Below are positions 9,985-20,989 of a DNA stretch of 64,000 bases, in pieces (positions within the stretch are counted from its first letter, which is position 1; each line of letters starts with the position of its first letter). The stretch spans positions 186,001 to 250,000 of the forward strand of contig OZ037927.1 of the NCBI GenBank assembly GCA_964035575.1, in the 5' to 3' direction. This stretch comes from Rhynchopus sp. YZ270_cl-10 (taxonomy: Eukaryota; Euglenozoa; Diplonemea; Diplonemida; Diplonemidae). The notes beneath the pieces are model-generated. The model did not search any database and was not told the origin of the DNA. It saw only the letters and a list, made by a program, of their open reading frames with translations. The position numbers and the translations under genes were made by a program.

Positions 9985-11109
9985 TATGGGCGCCCTTGGA
10001 GGGTCAGGAACTCATCTCAAAAATGGATCAGTGAGCGAGTTCCAACCCGTACAGAGGGGCTCTTGCCACGAAGACAGGAAACCCATGACATACAAAAGAG
10101 TGGAGTGAAAGTTGATAAATGTAAACACCTTCAAGATTTTTGAGACAACTTTTGAGTTGAGATCTGAGAACACTAAATACAGCACTGAATACGATGTGCA
10201 CTCACTGTGCACACAAAAAATATGGGCGCCCGTGGAGGGTAAGGAACTCATCTCAAAAATGGATCAGTGAGCGAGTTCCAACCCGTACAGAGGGGCTCTT
10301 GCCACGAAGACAGGAAACCCATGACATACGAAAAAGGAAGTACATAACAAGCAACAAGAGAAGGCTTAAACGCCACCATACGATGTGCACTCACTGTGTA
10401 CACAAAAACTTATAAAAATAGTAAACGACTTCAGGATATGACAGTTAAATGAAATAAAGAAAACACTTTTTCGTTTTATCGCACCGCAAAAGGTTTGTGT
10501 TTTTCACTGATGAACAGTGAGTGATGTGTACGTTAGTGGAAAAACCAATACGCTAAAGCGGGCACGCACCATCCGTCGTTTTCCATTTATTTTCGTCAAT
10601 GCTTGATAACACAAAAAAAAATCAATGTTCGAGAGCACCTTAAATGTTGTGTTTGAAATTAAAACTTCGCCACTCTACGAAGACACGAGACAGCGAACAC
10701 ATTGAGGAAACGGACAGCGGCAGGCGCCTCCGGGACGCAGGCACTGACGCTCCATATCTAGGGTTATTAAGCTCCTAGGTGTCAATGCACGCTTTGAGCG
10801 ACGAATTGAACAGTTTTTGAGTCGAATGCTTTCACATTTTTGAAACGACTTTTGAGTTGAGACACACAGAGGCATCTCCTTACCAACAACCTTTAGCTGG
10901 CCCATATCCTGGATCACATCGTTCATTCTTCTTTCCCTGCGTTGACTGCAGGAAAGTTCGCGTACATCGTGACCAGGATAAAGAAGAAGACGTTTGGTGA
11001 GGCCGACGACCCCCAAAATAGCACAAAATAGCGACACCCCTTCAGCCACACCAACGTTGGTTGATTCAGTGCAACATTTGTTCTTTTTTGATGAGAAAGC
11101 TTGCTTGCC

Positions 11110-11165
11110 CATGCTGTTAGATGAAGAAAACATTGTAAGATGAACCTAAGCCTCTCTTGCTTAGT
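11110..11165. repeat. Dispersed CTAAGC...GCTTAG hairpin repeat
   Basis: A short motif, CCTAAGCCTCTCTTGCTTAG followed by TTACCTTA or TCACCTTA, forms a six-base stem. It occurs at about 11140, 13018, 15765, 19075, 20180, 25250, 25447 and 60590. The last copy is embedded in a longer palindrome (AAGGTGA...TCACCTT). Role unknown; it may be the conserved tail of a dispersed repeat. Confidence 0.6.
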
Positions 11166-11279
11166 TACCTTAAATGGTTTGTTTGAAATTAAAACTTCGC
11201 CACTCTACGAAGACGCGAGACAGCCGTTTGAAATTTTGGATTTGTTGAGATATCCGAGGATGCGCTCCTCTTCTTCTTC

Positions 11280-11556
11280 TTCTTCTTCTTGGAGCGCTGT
11301 GCCTTCTTCTTTTCCTTCTATACCGTGGAGAGCACAATAGGCTCGCGCATCAAAAGAAAGCAGGAAAAAAGGGAAAAGAAAAAAGTTGGATACCGTGCGC
11401 CCGGGTTAAAATACTACGGTGTCAATAAATATCTTCACCCACACAGGAAAAACGGGAAACGAAACAGAGGGAGAGTTTGTTACACGGGGGGTAGCCAAAT
11501 ATTTACCATGGATCTTTTTCCACCTTCTTTTAGACTTCCTCATTGTATTTAGAAAC
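11280..11556 (+). repeat. Block B, copy 1
   Basis: About 270 bases from a run of CTT triplets through CGTGCGCCCGGGTTAAAATA to CACCTTCTTTTAGAC. It occurs inverted at 16234-16570 and again in this orientation, 3'-shortened, at 16640-16880. No convincing coding capacity. Confidence 0.75.
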
Positions 11557-11771
11557 TTTTTCTTCTTCTTCTTTTCTCTTTCCCCCCACCCAAAATCGCT
11601 AAGAAAAATTTAAAAAAGACATCCCCCTACGACAACGACTTGTCAAGTGTGCACGCATTGTTCTCCCAGTTAAGATCTGTGCACGAGAGGCACATACATC
11701 TTTCAAGAGTTTGTTACAGGGGGGTAGCCAAATACCTGAATACGACTTTTGAGTTAAGATTGAATACAGTA

Positions 11772-11810
11772 CTGAATACGATGTGCACTCACTGTGCACA
11801 TCGTATTCAG
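11772..11810. repeat. Perfect 17-bp hairpin, copy 1
   Basis: CTGAATACGATGTGCAC, a five-base loop TCACT, then the exact inverted repeat. It lies just before a copy of the 165-base module. Confidence 0.85.
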
Positions 11811-12146
11811 TTTACTATAATCTTTATGAAAACAATATGGGCGCCCGTGGAGGGTCAGGAACTCATCTCAAAAATGGATCAGTGAGCGGGTTCCAACCCG
11901 TACAGAGGGGCTCTTGCCACGAAGACAGGAAACCCATGACATACAAAAGAGTGGAGTGAAAGTTGATAAATGTGAACACCTTCAAGATTTTTGAGAGTTG
12001 TAAACACTTTTGTGTCGTTTGAGACACGTTTTGAGTGACGATTGAACAGTTTTTGAGTCGAATACTAGATTTTTGAAACGACTTTTGAATTGAGATTTGT
12101 GAACACTTTTGTGTCTTTCTTAACTCGTTTTTTCTCTCCGGCTCAG

Positions 12147-12307
12147 AGAGTATCATCCTCTGGTGTACGCGTAAAGAAAACGATCGTTCCACAAGCAAGA
12201 GGTGGCGGTGTGAACAGGTCTTCCAACACTTTCCTCACACCACCACACCAATTTGAGACTTTAAAAAAAAGCTTGGTTGTATCAGCGTCACCAGAGGACG
12301 ATGCTCT
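12147..12307. mobile_element. Short inverted-repeat element (MITE-like), copy 1
   Basis: About 160 bases bounded by AGAGTATCATCCTCTGGTG and, inverted, its near match AGAGCATCGTCCTCTGGTG. It has no coding capacity. Near-identical copies lie at 15420-15577 and 18205-18366 and a relative at 20022-20137. Solo ends are visible at about 13134-13165 and 23195-23230. Size and ends fit a non-autonomous DNA transposon; I did not identify a target duplication. Confidence 0.6.
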
Positions 12308-12516
12308 ACTGAACAGGAGAGGAAACAAACGAGATAAGAGAAAGAAAAAAAAAGTTTTGAGATGCAACCTACGCTCGCTGTCTTAGTCTTGATTAGATTT
12401 GTTCTTTGGTTTATTCATCAGTCGTTTGAGAAAAAAAGAAAATATATCCGTTTCGCTTGATCAGATCTCGACCGTTTGTTGCATCTGTGCGACAAATATA
12501 TTTCCCCTAACACGCC

Positions 12517-12800
12517 ATGTTTGGCCAGGGCCTCTCCAGCGCGTCAGTTGCAAAAAACAATATGGGTGCCCTTGACCAAAAAAATACTAACATGCCTGTG
12601 TCGATGGAAACCTCCACCTCCACAACACTTGTGACATTTGTCCGTGATCCGTCACCTGTAACCCAGGATCCCGGTTTCCCCATCAACGACTGGCACGCTT
12701 TTGTGGTGCACTCCTCCAATAAAAAAGCGGTGACATTGAGTGTGATACACTCACTGATGGTCCGCTGTCACGGGGGGGCAAAGAACGAAAGGGTTGGGGG
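12517..12800 (+). other. Repeat-borne short open frame, copy 1
   Basis: A frame starting MFGQGLSSASVAKNNMGALD stays open for about 95 codons and then enters repeat sequence. It is repeated at 18576-18840 with one in-frame six-base deletion and few other changes, so it is either a duplicated first-exon fragment or chance. It matches no family I know. Confidence 0.25.
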
Positions 12801-13534
12801 TTTTTTTAGAGAAAAAACGCCTTTAGGCAGGCCAAGAATGAGAACAAGCGTGAAGCCTCCTGTGACCAGGATAAAGAACATGTTTGGTGAGGCCGACGAC
12901 CCCAAAATAGCACAAAATAGCCCCCCCTTCAGCCACACCAACGTTGGTTGATTCAGTGCTTTTTTGATGAGAAAGCTTGCTTGCCCATGTTGTTAGATGA
13001 AGAAAACATTGTAAGATGAACCTAAGCCTCTCTTGCTTAGTTACCTTAAATGGTTTGTTTGAAATTAAAACTTCGCCACTCTACGAAGACGCGAGACAGC
13101 CGATGCATGCACTTCGGAAAATATGGTTGCATGAGTGTAGACACCGAGGATGAGTTCCATAACTTTCCTTATTCTGGAAAGGGGCAAAATGTGTAGGGTG
13201 GGACTGGGGAGGGTGTGGTATGTTCTTGTGGTTGCAGCTGCACTGCGAACACACCAATGATGAAATGACACACAATGCAAGAACAGAAAGATCTCGTCCT
13301 GAGATCGTCGTGCTTTCCTTTCGAAGAGGTCCTACTTACGTTGTTATAGTCAAACAACGCAGTTGACAGGGGGAAATGCTACGGTCATTATAACTGTTTT
13401 CACTCCCTTCTCACACACGTCAAGACCTTACGGTCCACCTGTCCCGCAAAGTGCGCCCCAGTAACGAATGGAATATTTCTGTGACGTCCACTGGCGGAAG
13501 CAGCAGAAACGATTTGTGAAAATGTCTCATATTC

Positions 13535-13990
13535 TCACAAAGTACCGCGCTGATCCATTTTTGAGATGAGTTTGGTTGTGTGGACCCGTTCTTCGAGTTG
13601 CCACTCTAGACGTGCCATGGCGCTGGCAGCTTCCCTGAGCCTCATTCGGACCTGTGCGGAAGCACGTTCAGCCCGGCGCATATCAGCGGCAGGGACAGTG
13701 TCCTGGTGGCGCTGTTCGCCGCGGGGACCATCCTCTCCGACCTGCATCCTCAACACCTCAACCTCCCTCTTGCTGAGGAGGTTCTCCTTCTTCAAGGAAC
13801 GAACCTCCGCAGCAAGCTCCTGCCCGAACGCCACAGATGCGAACTGATCGCGCTGCACATAATTCAAACACGTCTGCGTCTTCTGCAGCAGTGCGGCCGG
13901 GCATGTGACCACACCCTCCTCTACGTTGAGCACTTCCTGCAGTAGGGCTTGAAGTTCCTGGTGAACTTGTGCACATGGATGGTCAGACAT
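13535..13990 (-). pseudogene. Coiled-coil protein fragment, left palindrome arm
   Basis: An ATG-started frame of about 145 codons (MSDHPCAQVHQELQALLQEV) is rich in Glu, Gln, Leu, Ala and Arg with heptad-like spacing, so it should form a coiled coil. The last few codons are read from repeat-module DNA, so the natural 3' end is missing. The function of the parent gene is unknown. It differs from the right-arm copy by one residue (Arg for Gln near residue 118). Confidence 0.55.
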
Positions 13991-14801
13991 TTCACAGAAA
14001 AAAAAAATGTGTTGCTTTTCTGTTGAGGAGGTCAGGTTATCAAAGAGTGGGTGAGTGTCTGAGAGGAGAAAAGATCATAAATCTGCAAAGGGGGAGGAGG
14101 GGGGCAAGGGGGCAGAGAGGTGTTGCCATTTTCTATTTACCGACCCTCCCGTGAAATTGTCCCCCCTGGGGGAAAAAGTGAGGGGGGGACAATTTCACGG
14201 GAGAGGGTCGGTAAATAGAAAATGGCAACACCTCTCTGCCCCCTTGCCCCCCTCCTCCCCCTTTGCAGATTTATGATCTTTTCTCCTCTCAGACACTCAC
14301 CCACTCTTTGATAACCTGACCTCCTCAACAGAAAAGCAACACATTTTTTTTTTCTGTGAAATGTCTGACCATCCATGTGCACAAGTTCACCAGGAACTTC
14401 AAGCCCTACTGCAGGAAGTGCTCAACGTAGAGGAGGGTGTGGTCACATGCCCGGCCGCACTGCTGCAGAAGACGCAGACGTGTTTGAATTATGTGCAGCG
14501 CGATCAGTTCGCATCTGTGGCGTTCGGGCAGGAGCTTGCTGCGGAGGTTCGTTCCTTGAAGAAGGAGAACCTCCTCAGCAAGAGGGAGGTTGAGGTGTTG
14601 AGGATGCAGGTCGGAGAGGATGGTCCCCGCGGCGAACAGCGCCACCAGGACACTGTCCCTGCCGCTGATATGCGCCGGGCTGAACGTGCTTCCGCACAGG
14701 TCCAAATGAGGCTCAGGGAAGCTGCCAGCGCCATGGCACGTCTAGAGTGGCAACTCGAAGAACGGGTCCACACAACCAAACTCATCTCAAAAATGGATCA
14801 G
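13552..14801. repeat. Large near-perfect palindrome carrying a coiled-coil gene fragment
   Basis: The left arm 13552-14166 is the reverse complement of the right arm 14187-14801, with a loop of roughly 15-20 bases at about 14167-14186. By eye I see about two differences in some 600 bases per arm. Each arm holds the start of the same gene with about 170 bases of its upstream DNA, so the two copies face away from each other. Both outer ends finish inside the repeat-module sequence TCATCTCAAAAATGGATCA; on the right this runs on as a normal module, on the left it stops. Confidence 0.9.
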
Positions 14802-14804
14802 TGA
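14361..14804 (+). pseudogene. Coiled-coil protein fragment, right palindrome arm
   Basis: The same 5' gene fragment as 13535-13990 on the opposite strand, ending in module sequence (LISKMDQ then stop). Start and upstream region are intact, so a short chimeric product is conceivable, but the truncation argues against function. Confidence 0.55.
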
Positions 14805-15419
14805 GCGAGTTCCAACCCGTACAGAGGGGCTCTTGCCACGAAGACAGGAAAGAGGAAGTACATAACAAGCAACAAGAGAAGGCTTAAACGCCACCATACG
14901 ATGTGCACTCACTGTGTACACAAAAACTTATAAAAATAGTAAACGACTTCAGGATATGACAGTAAAATGAAATAAAGATAACACTTTTTCGTTTTATCGC
15001 ACCGCAAAAGGTTTGTGTTTTTCACTGATCAACGTGAGCGAGGTGTATGTTAGTGGAAAACCAATACGCTAAAGCGGGCACGCACCATCCGTCGTTTTCC
15101 ATTTATATTCGGGCAATGCTTGATAACACAAAAAAAAATCAATGTTCGAGAGCACCTTAAATGTTGTGTTTGAATTCGCCACTCTACGAAGACGCGAGAC
15201 AGCGAACACATTGAGGAAACGGACAATGGCAGGCGCCTCTGGGACGCAGGCACTGACACTCCATATCCAGGGTTATTAAGCTCCTAGGTGTCAATGCACG
15301 CTTTGAGTGACGAATTGAACAGTTTTTGAGTCGAATACTAGATTTTTGAAACGACTTTTGAATTGAGATTTGTGAACACTTTTGTGTCTTTCTTAACTCG
15401 TTTTTTTTCTCCGGCTCAG

Positions 15420-15577
15420 AGAGTATCATCCTCTGGTGTACGCGTAAAGAACTCTCCACAAGCAAGAGGTGGCGGTGTCTCACACAGGTCTTCCAACACT
15501 TTCCTCACACCACCACACCAATTTGAGACTTTAAAAAAAAGCTTGGTTGTATCAGCGTCACCAGAGGACGATGCTCT
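15420..15577. mobile_element. Short inverted-repeat element, copy 2
   Basis: Same ends and interior as 12147-12307, with a few bases missing in the middle (after the GTACGCGTAAAG segment). Confidence 0.6.
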
Positions 15578-16233
15578 ACTGAACCGGAGAGGAAACAAAC
15601 GAGATAAGAGAAAGAAAAAAAAAGTTTGAGATGCAACCTACGCCTCTCGCTGTCTTAGGCTTCAGCCACACCAACGTTGGTTGATTCAGTGCAACATTTG
15701 TTCTTTTTTGATGAGAAAGCTTGCTTGCCCATGCTGTTAGATGAAGAAAACATTATAAGATGCAAACTAAGCCTCTCTTGCTTAGTTACCTTAAATGGTT
15801 TGTTTGAAATTAAAACTTCGCCACGCTACGAAGACGCGAGACAGCTGTTGTCTAGCAAAGAAGATCGCGTCATTAGCGACGGAGCGTTCTTGCAAAAGAG
15901 GAGAGGGGAGGCACAGAGGGGAAACAAAAGTGTGTGGTTTCGTGTTTTGTTGTGCTTCTTTTTTTATCAAGAAACGGGGTGTGGGAGATAGGTTGAGGGT
16001 TAAAGAAGAAAAGAGAGTTGTTAAAAGGGTTCCGTTTTTTCCCCTCTAATTGGTGTTCCAAGGGGGGTTTGAAAAAGTTTGTTTCAACTTTGTTGTTTTT
16101 GTTTTTGTTTTTGTTTTTGCTACTCTGTTTGTTTTGTATTGCATTTCATTGCAGTACTTTGTAAGTTGAGGGGGGAGATAGAAAATGACATATAATCTAC
16201 CCGAGAAGGTTTTTGGTGGTTTGAAATTAACCA

Positions 16234-16880
16234 CTAAATACAACGAGGTAGTCTAAAAGAAGGTGGAAAAAGATCCATGTTAAATATTTGGCTACCCCCC
16301 GTGTAACAAACTCTCCCTCTGTTTCGTTTCCCGTTTTTCCTGTGTGGGTGAAGATATTTATTGACACCGTAGTATTTTAACCCGGGCGCACGGTATCCAA
16401 CTTTATTCTTTTCCCTTTTTTCCTGCTTTCTTTTGATGCGCGAGCCTATTGTGCTCTCCACGGTACAGAAGGAAAAGAAGAAGGCACAGCGCTCCAAGAA
16501 GAAGAAGAAGAAGAGGAGCGCATCCTCGGATATCTCAACAAATCCAAAATTTCAAACAGTCACTCTTGCTTTTATTGACACACACAAAAAAAAACAAAAA
16601 CAGAGAAAAACATTATTTTTTGGGGGAATACCCCCCCTCCCATTTACACCTCTTCTTCTTCTTCTTCTTGGAGCGCTGTGCCTTCTTCTTTTCCTTCTGT
16701 ACCGTGGAGAGCACAATAGGCTCGCGCATCAAAAGAAAGCAGGAAAAAAGGGAAAAGAATAAAGTTGGATACCGTGCGCCCGGGTTAAAATACTACGGTG
16801 TCAATAAATATCTTCACCCACACAGGAAAAACGGGAAACGAAACAGAGGGAGAGTTTGTTACAGGGGGGTAGCCAAATAC
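16234..16880. repeat. Inverted pair of block B
   Basis: An inverted copy of block B (16234-16570) faces a direct copy (16640-16880) across about 70 bases of A-rich and C-rich spacer, giving a large imperfect palindrome. The right copy passes straight into the flank of the 895-bp element at 16907. Confidence 0.75.
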
Positions 16881-16906
16881 CTGAATACGACTTTTGAGTT
16901 AAGATT

Positions 16907-17801
16907 CATACTTGGACCGCCCGAAATATATTTCGGGCATTTCGGGCGATTTCGGGCGAATTAGGGGCGGATTTCGGGCGATTTTGTGCGCCCGAAGTCG
17001 CCCGAAATCGCCCGAAATGCAGATTTCGGGCGAATTCGGGCGCTTTTTCCGTAGTGAAAACCGACTAGGTAGAGTTCTACTCATTTTCGCAAAAAACTTT
17101 TTATATTTGGAAATATTTGATGCCAAATCTGTCAAAATAAGCAAGAATCGAAAACTTTTGTACACCTGAGTGCACTTTGGAGGCCCGTGAGAATCACCAC
17201 CAAGTCACGGGTTTTCTGACTATCATTTGCTTATTCCTACCCAAAACACACTATGAACCGGGTTTTCACTATTTTTTCGTATTTCAGGGTGAATTTTTGT
17301 GAATTTTCGGGTCACAGGGTGGTTCTGACCCATTCTGGGGGTGTTTCGGGCCTGTAGTTGCTCAGGAGATGCCCAAAAACGTGAAAAATCGCCTTTTTAC
17401 GTTTTTAGTAGTATTTTAGTGTAAATTGTTAGGGAAATCGGTTTTATACGTGGCTGCTAACAGAGCTGCACTCATATAAGTTGGGTTCTACTAGGAGTTT
17501 TTCCTCATTTTTTTTTTCTTTGAACAAATTTTGTGCCAATCTTTCAAATAAAGCGTTAGATTTTTACACTGATAGCATGCTTCCCAGCACACATAAGATA
17601 CTGGTTGTGCGCCCGAATTCGCCCGAATCTGCCCGAAATCGCCCGAATTCGCCCGAAATGCGCCCGAATTCGCCCGAATTACGTATAAATTCCCTTTAAA
17701 ACGCCCGAAATATATTTCGGGCACATTTCGGGCGCTCGGGATCCGCGCCCGAAAAATCCGCCCGAATTCGCCCGAAATATATTTCGGGCGGTCCAAGTAT
17801 G
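16907..17801. mobile_element. 895-bp element with perfect terminal inverted repeats and target duplication
   Basis: The ends are perfect inverted repeats of at least 32 bases beginning CATACTTGGACCGCCCGAAA. AAGATT flanks it on both sides (16901-16906 and 17802-17807). The uninterrupted target, GAGTTAAGATTGAATAC, is present at about 11748, 19556 and 20929, which confirms insertion. Many copies of the decamer ATTTCGGGCG, in both orientations, cluster inside each end (16930-17045 and 17608-17790), as expected for subterminal protein-binding arrays. The interior has no long reading frame, so the element is non-autonomous. Part of the interior (about 17255-17400) resembles the foldback element at 46598-47761. 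Confidence 0.92.
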
Positions 17802-17817
17802 AAGATTGAATACGGTA

Positions 17818-17856
17818 CTGAATACGATGTGCACTCACTGTGCACATCGTATTCAG
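17818..17856. repeat. Perfect 17-bp hairpin, copy 2
   Basis: Identical to the hairpin at 11772-11810, just after the 895-bp inverted-repeat element and just before a module copy. Confidence 0.85.
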
Positions 17857-18204
17857 TTTACTATCATCCTTATAAAAACAATATGGGCGCCCTTGGAGGG
17901 TCAGGAACTCATCTCAAAAATGGATCAGTGAGCGAGTTCCAACCCGTACAGAGGGGCTCTTGCCACGAAGACAGGAAACCCATGACATACAAAAGAGTGG
18001 AGTGAAAGTTGATAAATGTGAACACCTTCAAGATTTTTGAGAGTTAAATTGAGAGTTGTAAACACTTTTGTGTCGTTTGAGACACGTTTTGAGTGACGAT
18101 TAAACAGTTTTGAGTCGAATACTAGATTTTTGAAACGACTTTTGAATTGAGATTTGTGAACACTTTTGTGTCTTTCTTAACTCGTTTTTTCTCTCCGGCT
18201 CAGT

Positions 18205-18366
18205 AGAGCAATCATCCTCTGGTGTACGCGTAAAGAAAACGATCGTTCCACAAGCAAGAGGTGGCGGTGTGAACAGGTCTTCCAACACTTTCCTCACACC
18301 ACCACACCAATTTGAGACTTTAAAAAAAAGCTTGGTTGTATCAGCGTCACCAGAGGACGATGCTCT
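18205..18366. mobile_element. Short inverted-repeat element, copy 3
   Basis: Same as 12147-12307. It lies within the larger duplication 17879-19160, so it was probably copied together with its surroundings. Confidence 0.6.
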
Positions 18367-18575
18367 ACTGAACCGGAGAGGAAACAAACGAGATAAGAGA
18401 AAGAAAAAAAAAGTTTTGAGATGCAACCTACGCTCGCTGTCTTAGTCTTGATTAGATTTGTTCTTTGGTTTATTCATCAGTCGTTTGAGAAAAAAAGAAA
18501 ATATATCCGTTTCGCTTGATCAGATCTCGACCGTTTGTTGCATCTGTGCGACAAATATATTTCCCCTAACACGCC

Positions 18576-18840
18576 ATGTTTGGCCAGGGCCTCTCCAGCG
18601 CGTCAGTTGCAAAAAACAATATGGGTGCCCTTGACCAAAAAAATACTAACATGCCTGTGTCGATGGAAACCTCCACAACACTTGTGACATTTGTCCGTGA
18701 TCCGTCACCTGTAACCCAGGATCCCGGTTTCCCCATCAACGACTGGCACGCTTTTGTGGTGCACTCCTCCAATAAAAAAGCGGTGGCATTGAGTGTGATA
18801 CACTCACTGATGGTCCGCTGTCACGGGGGAGGCAAAGAAC
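18576..18840 (+). other. Repeat-borne short open frame, copy 2
   Basis: Second copy of the frame at 12517-12800, inside the duplicated segment 17879-19160. Relative to the first copy it lacks six bases (a Ser-Thr pair) and keeps the frame. Confidence 0.25.
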
Positions 18841-19576
18841 GAAAGGGTTGGGGGCTTTTTTAGAGAAAAAACGCCTTTAGGCAGGCCAAGAATGAGAACA
18901 AGCGTGAAGCCTCCTGTGACCAGGATAAAGAACATGTTTGGTGAGGCCGACGACCCCAAAAGAGCACAAAATAGCCCCCCCTTCAGCCACACCAACGTTG
19001 GTTGATTCAGTGCTTTTTTTGATGAGAAAGCTTGCTTGCCCATGCTGTTAGATGAAGAAAACATTGTCAGATGCAACCTAAGCCTCTCTTGCTTAGTTAC
19101 CTTAAATGGTTTGTTTGAAATTAAAACTTCGCCACTCTACGAAGACGCGAGACAGCTGATTGCAGGCCGGTCAGGTCGATTTTCGACAACGTTGTGCAGG
19201 AGGAGAGAAAATCGTTACCAATCGTGGTGACTGCTTCCAGGCCGGTCAGACGATGTGTGCTCACAAAAAAGCAAAAAGACAAAAACAATATGGGCGCCCG
19301 TGGAGGGTCAGGAACTCATCTCAAAAATGGATCAGTGAGCGAGTTCCAACCCGTACAGAGGGGCTCTTGCCACGAAGACAGGAAACCCATGACATACAAA
19401 AGAGTGGACTGAAAGTTGATAAATGTAAACACCTTCAAGATTTTTGAAACGACTTTTGAGTTGAGATTTGAGAACACTTTTGTGTCGTTTGAGACACGCT
19501 TTGAGTGACGATTGAACAGTTTTGAGTCGAATACTAGATTTTTGAGATGACTTTTGAGTTAAGATTGAATACGGTA

Positions 19577-19615
19577 CTGAATACGATGTGCACTCACTGT
19601 GCACATCGTATTCAG
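19577..19615. repeat. Perfect 17-bp hairpin, copy 3
   Basis: Identical to the hairpin at 11772-11810 and again placed about 20 bases before a module copy. Confidence 0.85.
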
Positions 19616-20021
19616 TTTACTATCATCTTATAAAACAATATGGGCGCCCGTGGAGGGTCAGGAACTCATCTCAAGAATGGATCAGTGAGCGAGTTCCAAC
19701 CCGTACAGAGGGGCTCTTGCCACGAAGACAGGAAACCCATGACATACAAAAGAGTGGAGTGAAAGTTGATAAATGTAAACACCTTCAAGATTGAGACGAG
19801 TTGAGATTTGAATAAGGACAATGAATGATAAATTCGGTTTTCTTTTTGTGAAAAAATTGCATGAACGACATCTAGTACTGGGTACCGGGTGTCTTCATGG
19901 AGGTTAACCCATTGCAACTTGCTAAGAAGTTGTCACCGAGGCTTTGTTACGCTGCCCATCCTGCCGATGGAGGTTAACACGACGGTACAATGTAATAAAA
20001 AGTTGTTCCCAAGGCTTGTGA

Positions 20022-20137
20022 TATCAGCGTAGACACCAGAGGATGATGCTCTATGCTTTACTGAACCGGAGAGGGAAAAAATGAGACAAGAGAAATAACG
20101 GTAGTGGAGTTCATCCTCAGGGTGTCTACACTGATAC
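20022..20137. mobile_element. Short inverted-repeat element, diverged relative
   Basis: Bounded by TATCAGCGTAGACACCAGAG and the inverted form GTATCAGTGTAGACACCCTG. The GTAGACACC and GAGGATGA parts link it to the other copies and to the solo ends at 13134 and 23195. The interior differs. Confidence 0.5.
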
Positions 20138-20229
20138 AACCAAGGTTTCAAATAACAAAAAAAAAGTTTGAGATGCAACCTAAGCCTCTCGCTGCTTAGT
20201 CGCCTTAATTGTTGTGAAACTCCGCCACT

Positions 20230-20559
20230 CTACGAAGACACAAGAAAATGCTCAAGAGACTCGTGGGAAACAATGACATCTGCATGTTGCTCTTGCGCAG
20301 CGTGGTGCAGTGCAGTGCAGGCGTTCGCGCCTTGTTCGTTCTCGTCCACCCCCTGACAGTCAAGGAGGTGGCGCACAGCTTCCTCATGCCCGCATTGTGC
20401 CGCCAGCATGAGGGCCGTGAACCCGTTGCCTGCGACACGCAGCTGCGCACCTGCGTCGAGAAGCATCTTCACACACTCGGACTGCCCTTCTTCGCAGGCT
20501 GTGAGCAGAGGCGAATACCCCGCATGCGAGGGGCACAGCTTGGCTCGCCTCCACCACAA
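20230..20559 (-). pseudogene. Ankyrin-repeat protein fragment
   Basis: A frame of about 110 codons contains two to three ankyrin repeats, recognisable from AGYSPLLTACEEGQSECVKM, GNGFTALMLAAQCGHEEAVR and CTALHHAAQEQHADVI. The ankyrin reading seems to start before the first ATG: upstream sequence in another frame (VLEEGCTVVVEASQAVP) reads like the same protein, so the fragment is probably frame-broken. Its 5' half is duplicated as the other arm of a palindrome. The 3' end runs into module DNA. Ankyrin repeats bind protein partners; nothing more specific can be said. Confidence 0.6.
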
Positions 20560-20888
20560 CCGTGCACCCTTCCTCCAACACCGTCACCTCGAGAAGCGGT
20601 GCTGCGTCTGCACCATAATGCAGCACAATGGAGTCAGCCTCTGTGTCCATTGTGCTGCATTATGGTGCAGACGCAGCACCGCTTCTCGAGGTGACGGTGT
20701 TGGAGGAAGGGTGCACGGTTGTGGTGGAGGCGAGCCAAGCTGTGCCCCTCGCATGCGGGGTATTCGCCTCTGCTCACAGCCTGCGAAGAAGGGCAGTCCG
20801 AGTGTGTGAAGATGCTTCTCGACGCAGGTGCGCAGCTGCGTGTCGCAGGCAACGGGTTCACGGCCCTCATGCTGGCGGCACAAGGCGG
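20392..20888. repeat. Palindrome carrying an ankyrin gene fragment
   Basis: The left arm (20392-20632) and right arm (20648-20888) are near-perfect reverse complements around a loop of about 15 bases. Both arms hold the same ankyrin-coding piece. On the right the arm ends abruptly and module sequence (TTTTGAGTCGAATACTAG) follows. This matches the arrangement of the coiled-coil palindrome at 13552-14801. Confidence 0.9.
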
Positions 20889-20950
20889 GCAGGTTTTGAG
20901 TCGAATACTAGATTTTTGAGACGACATTTGAGTTAAGATTGAATACGGTA

Positions 20951-20989
20951 CTGAATACGATGTGCACTCACTGTGCACATCGTATTCAG
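20951..20989. repeat. Perfect 17-bp hairpin, copy 4
   Basis: Identical to the hairpin at 11772-11810 and again placed just before a module copy. Half-hairpins (left arm only) occur at about 10187-10212 and 21210-21235. Confidence 0.85.

Noticed and set aside
16433-16964. Lys/Arg-rich frames such as KKKKKRSASSDIS
   Set aside because: They arise from GAAGAA runs in block B, are mirrored in the inverted copy and differ among copies.
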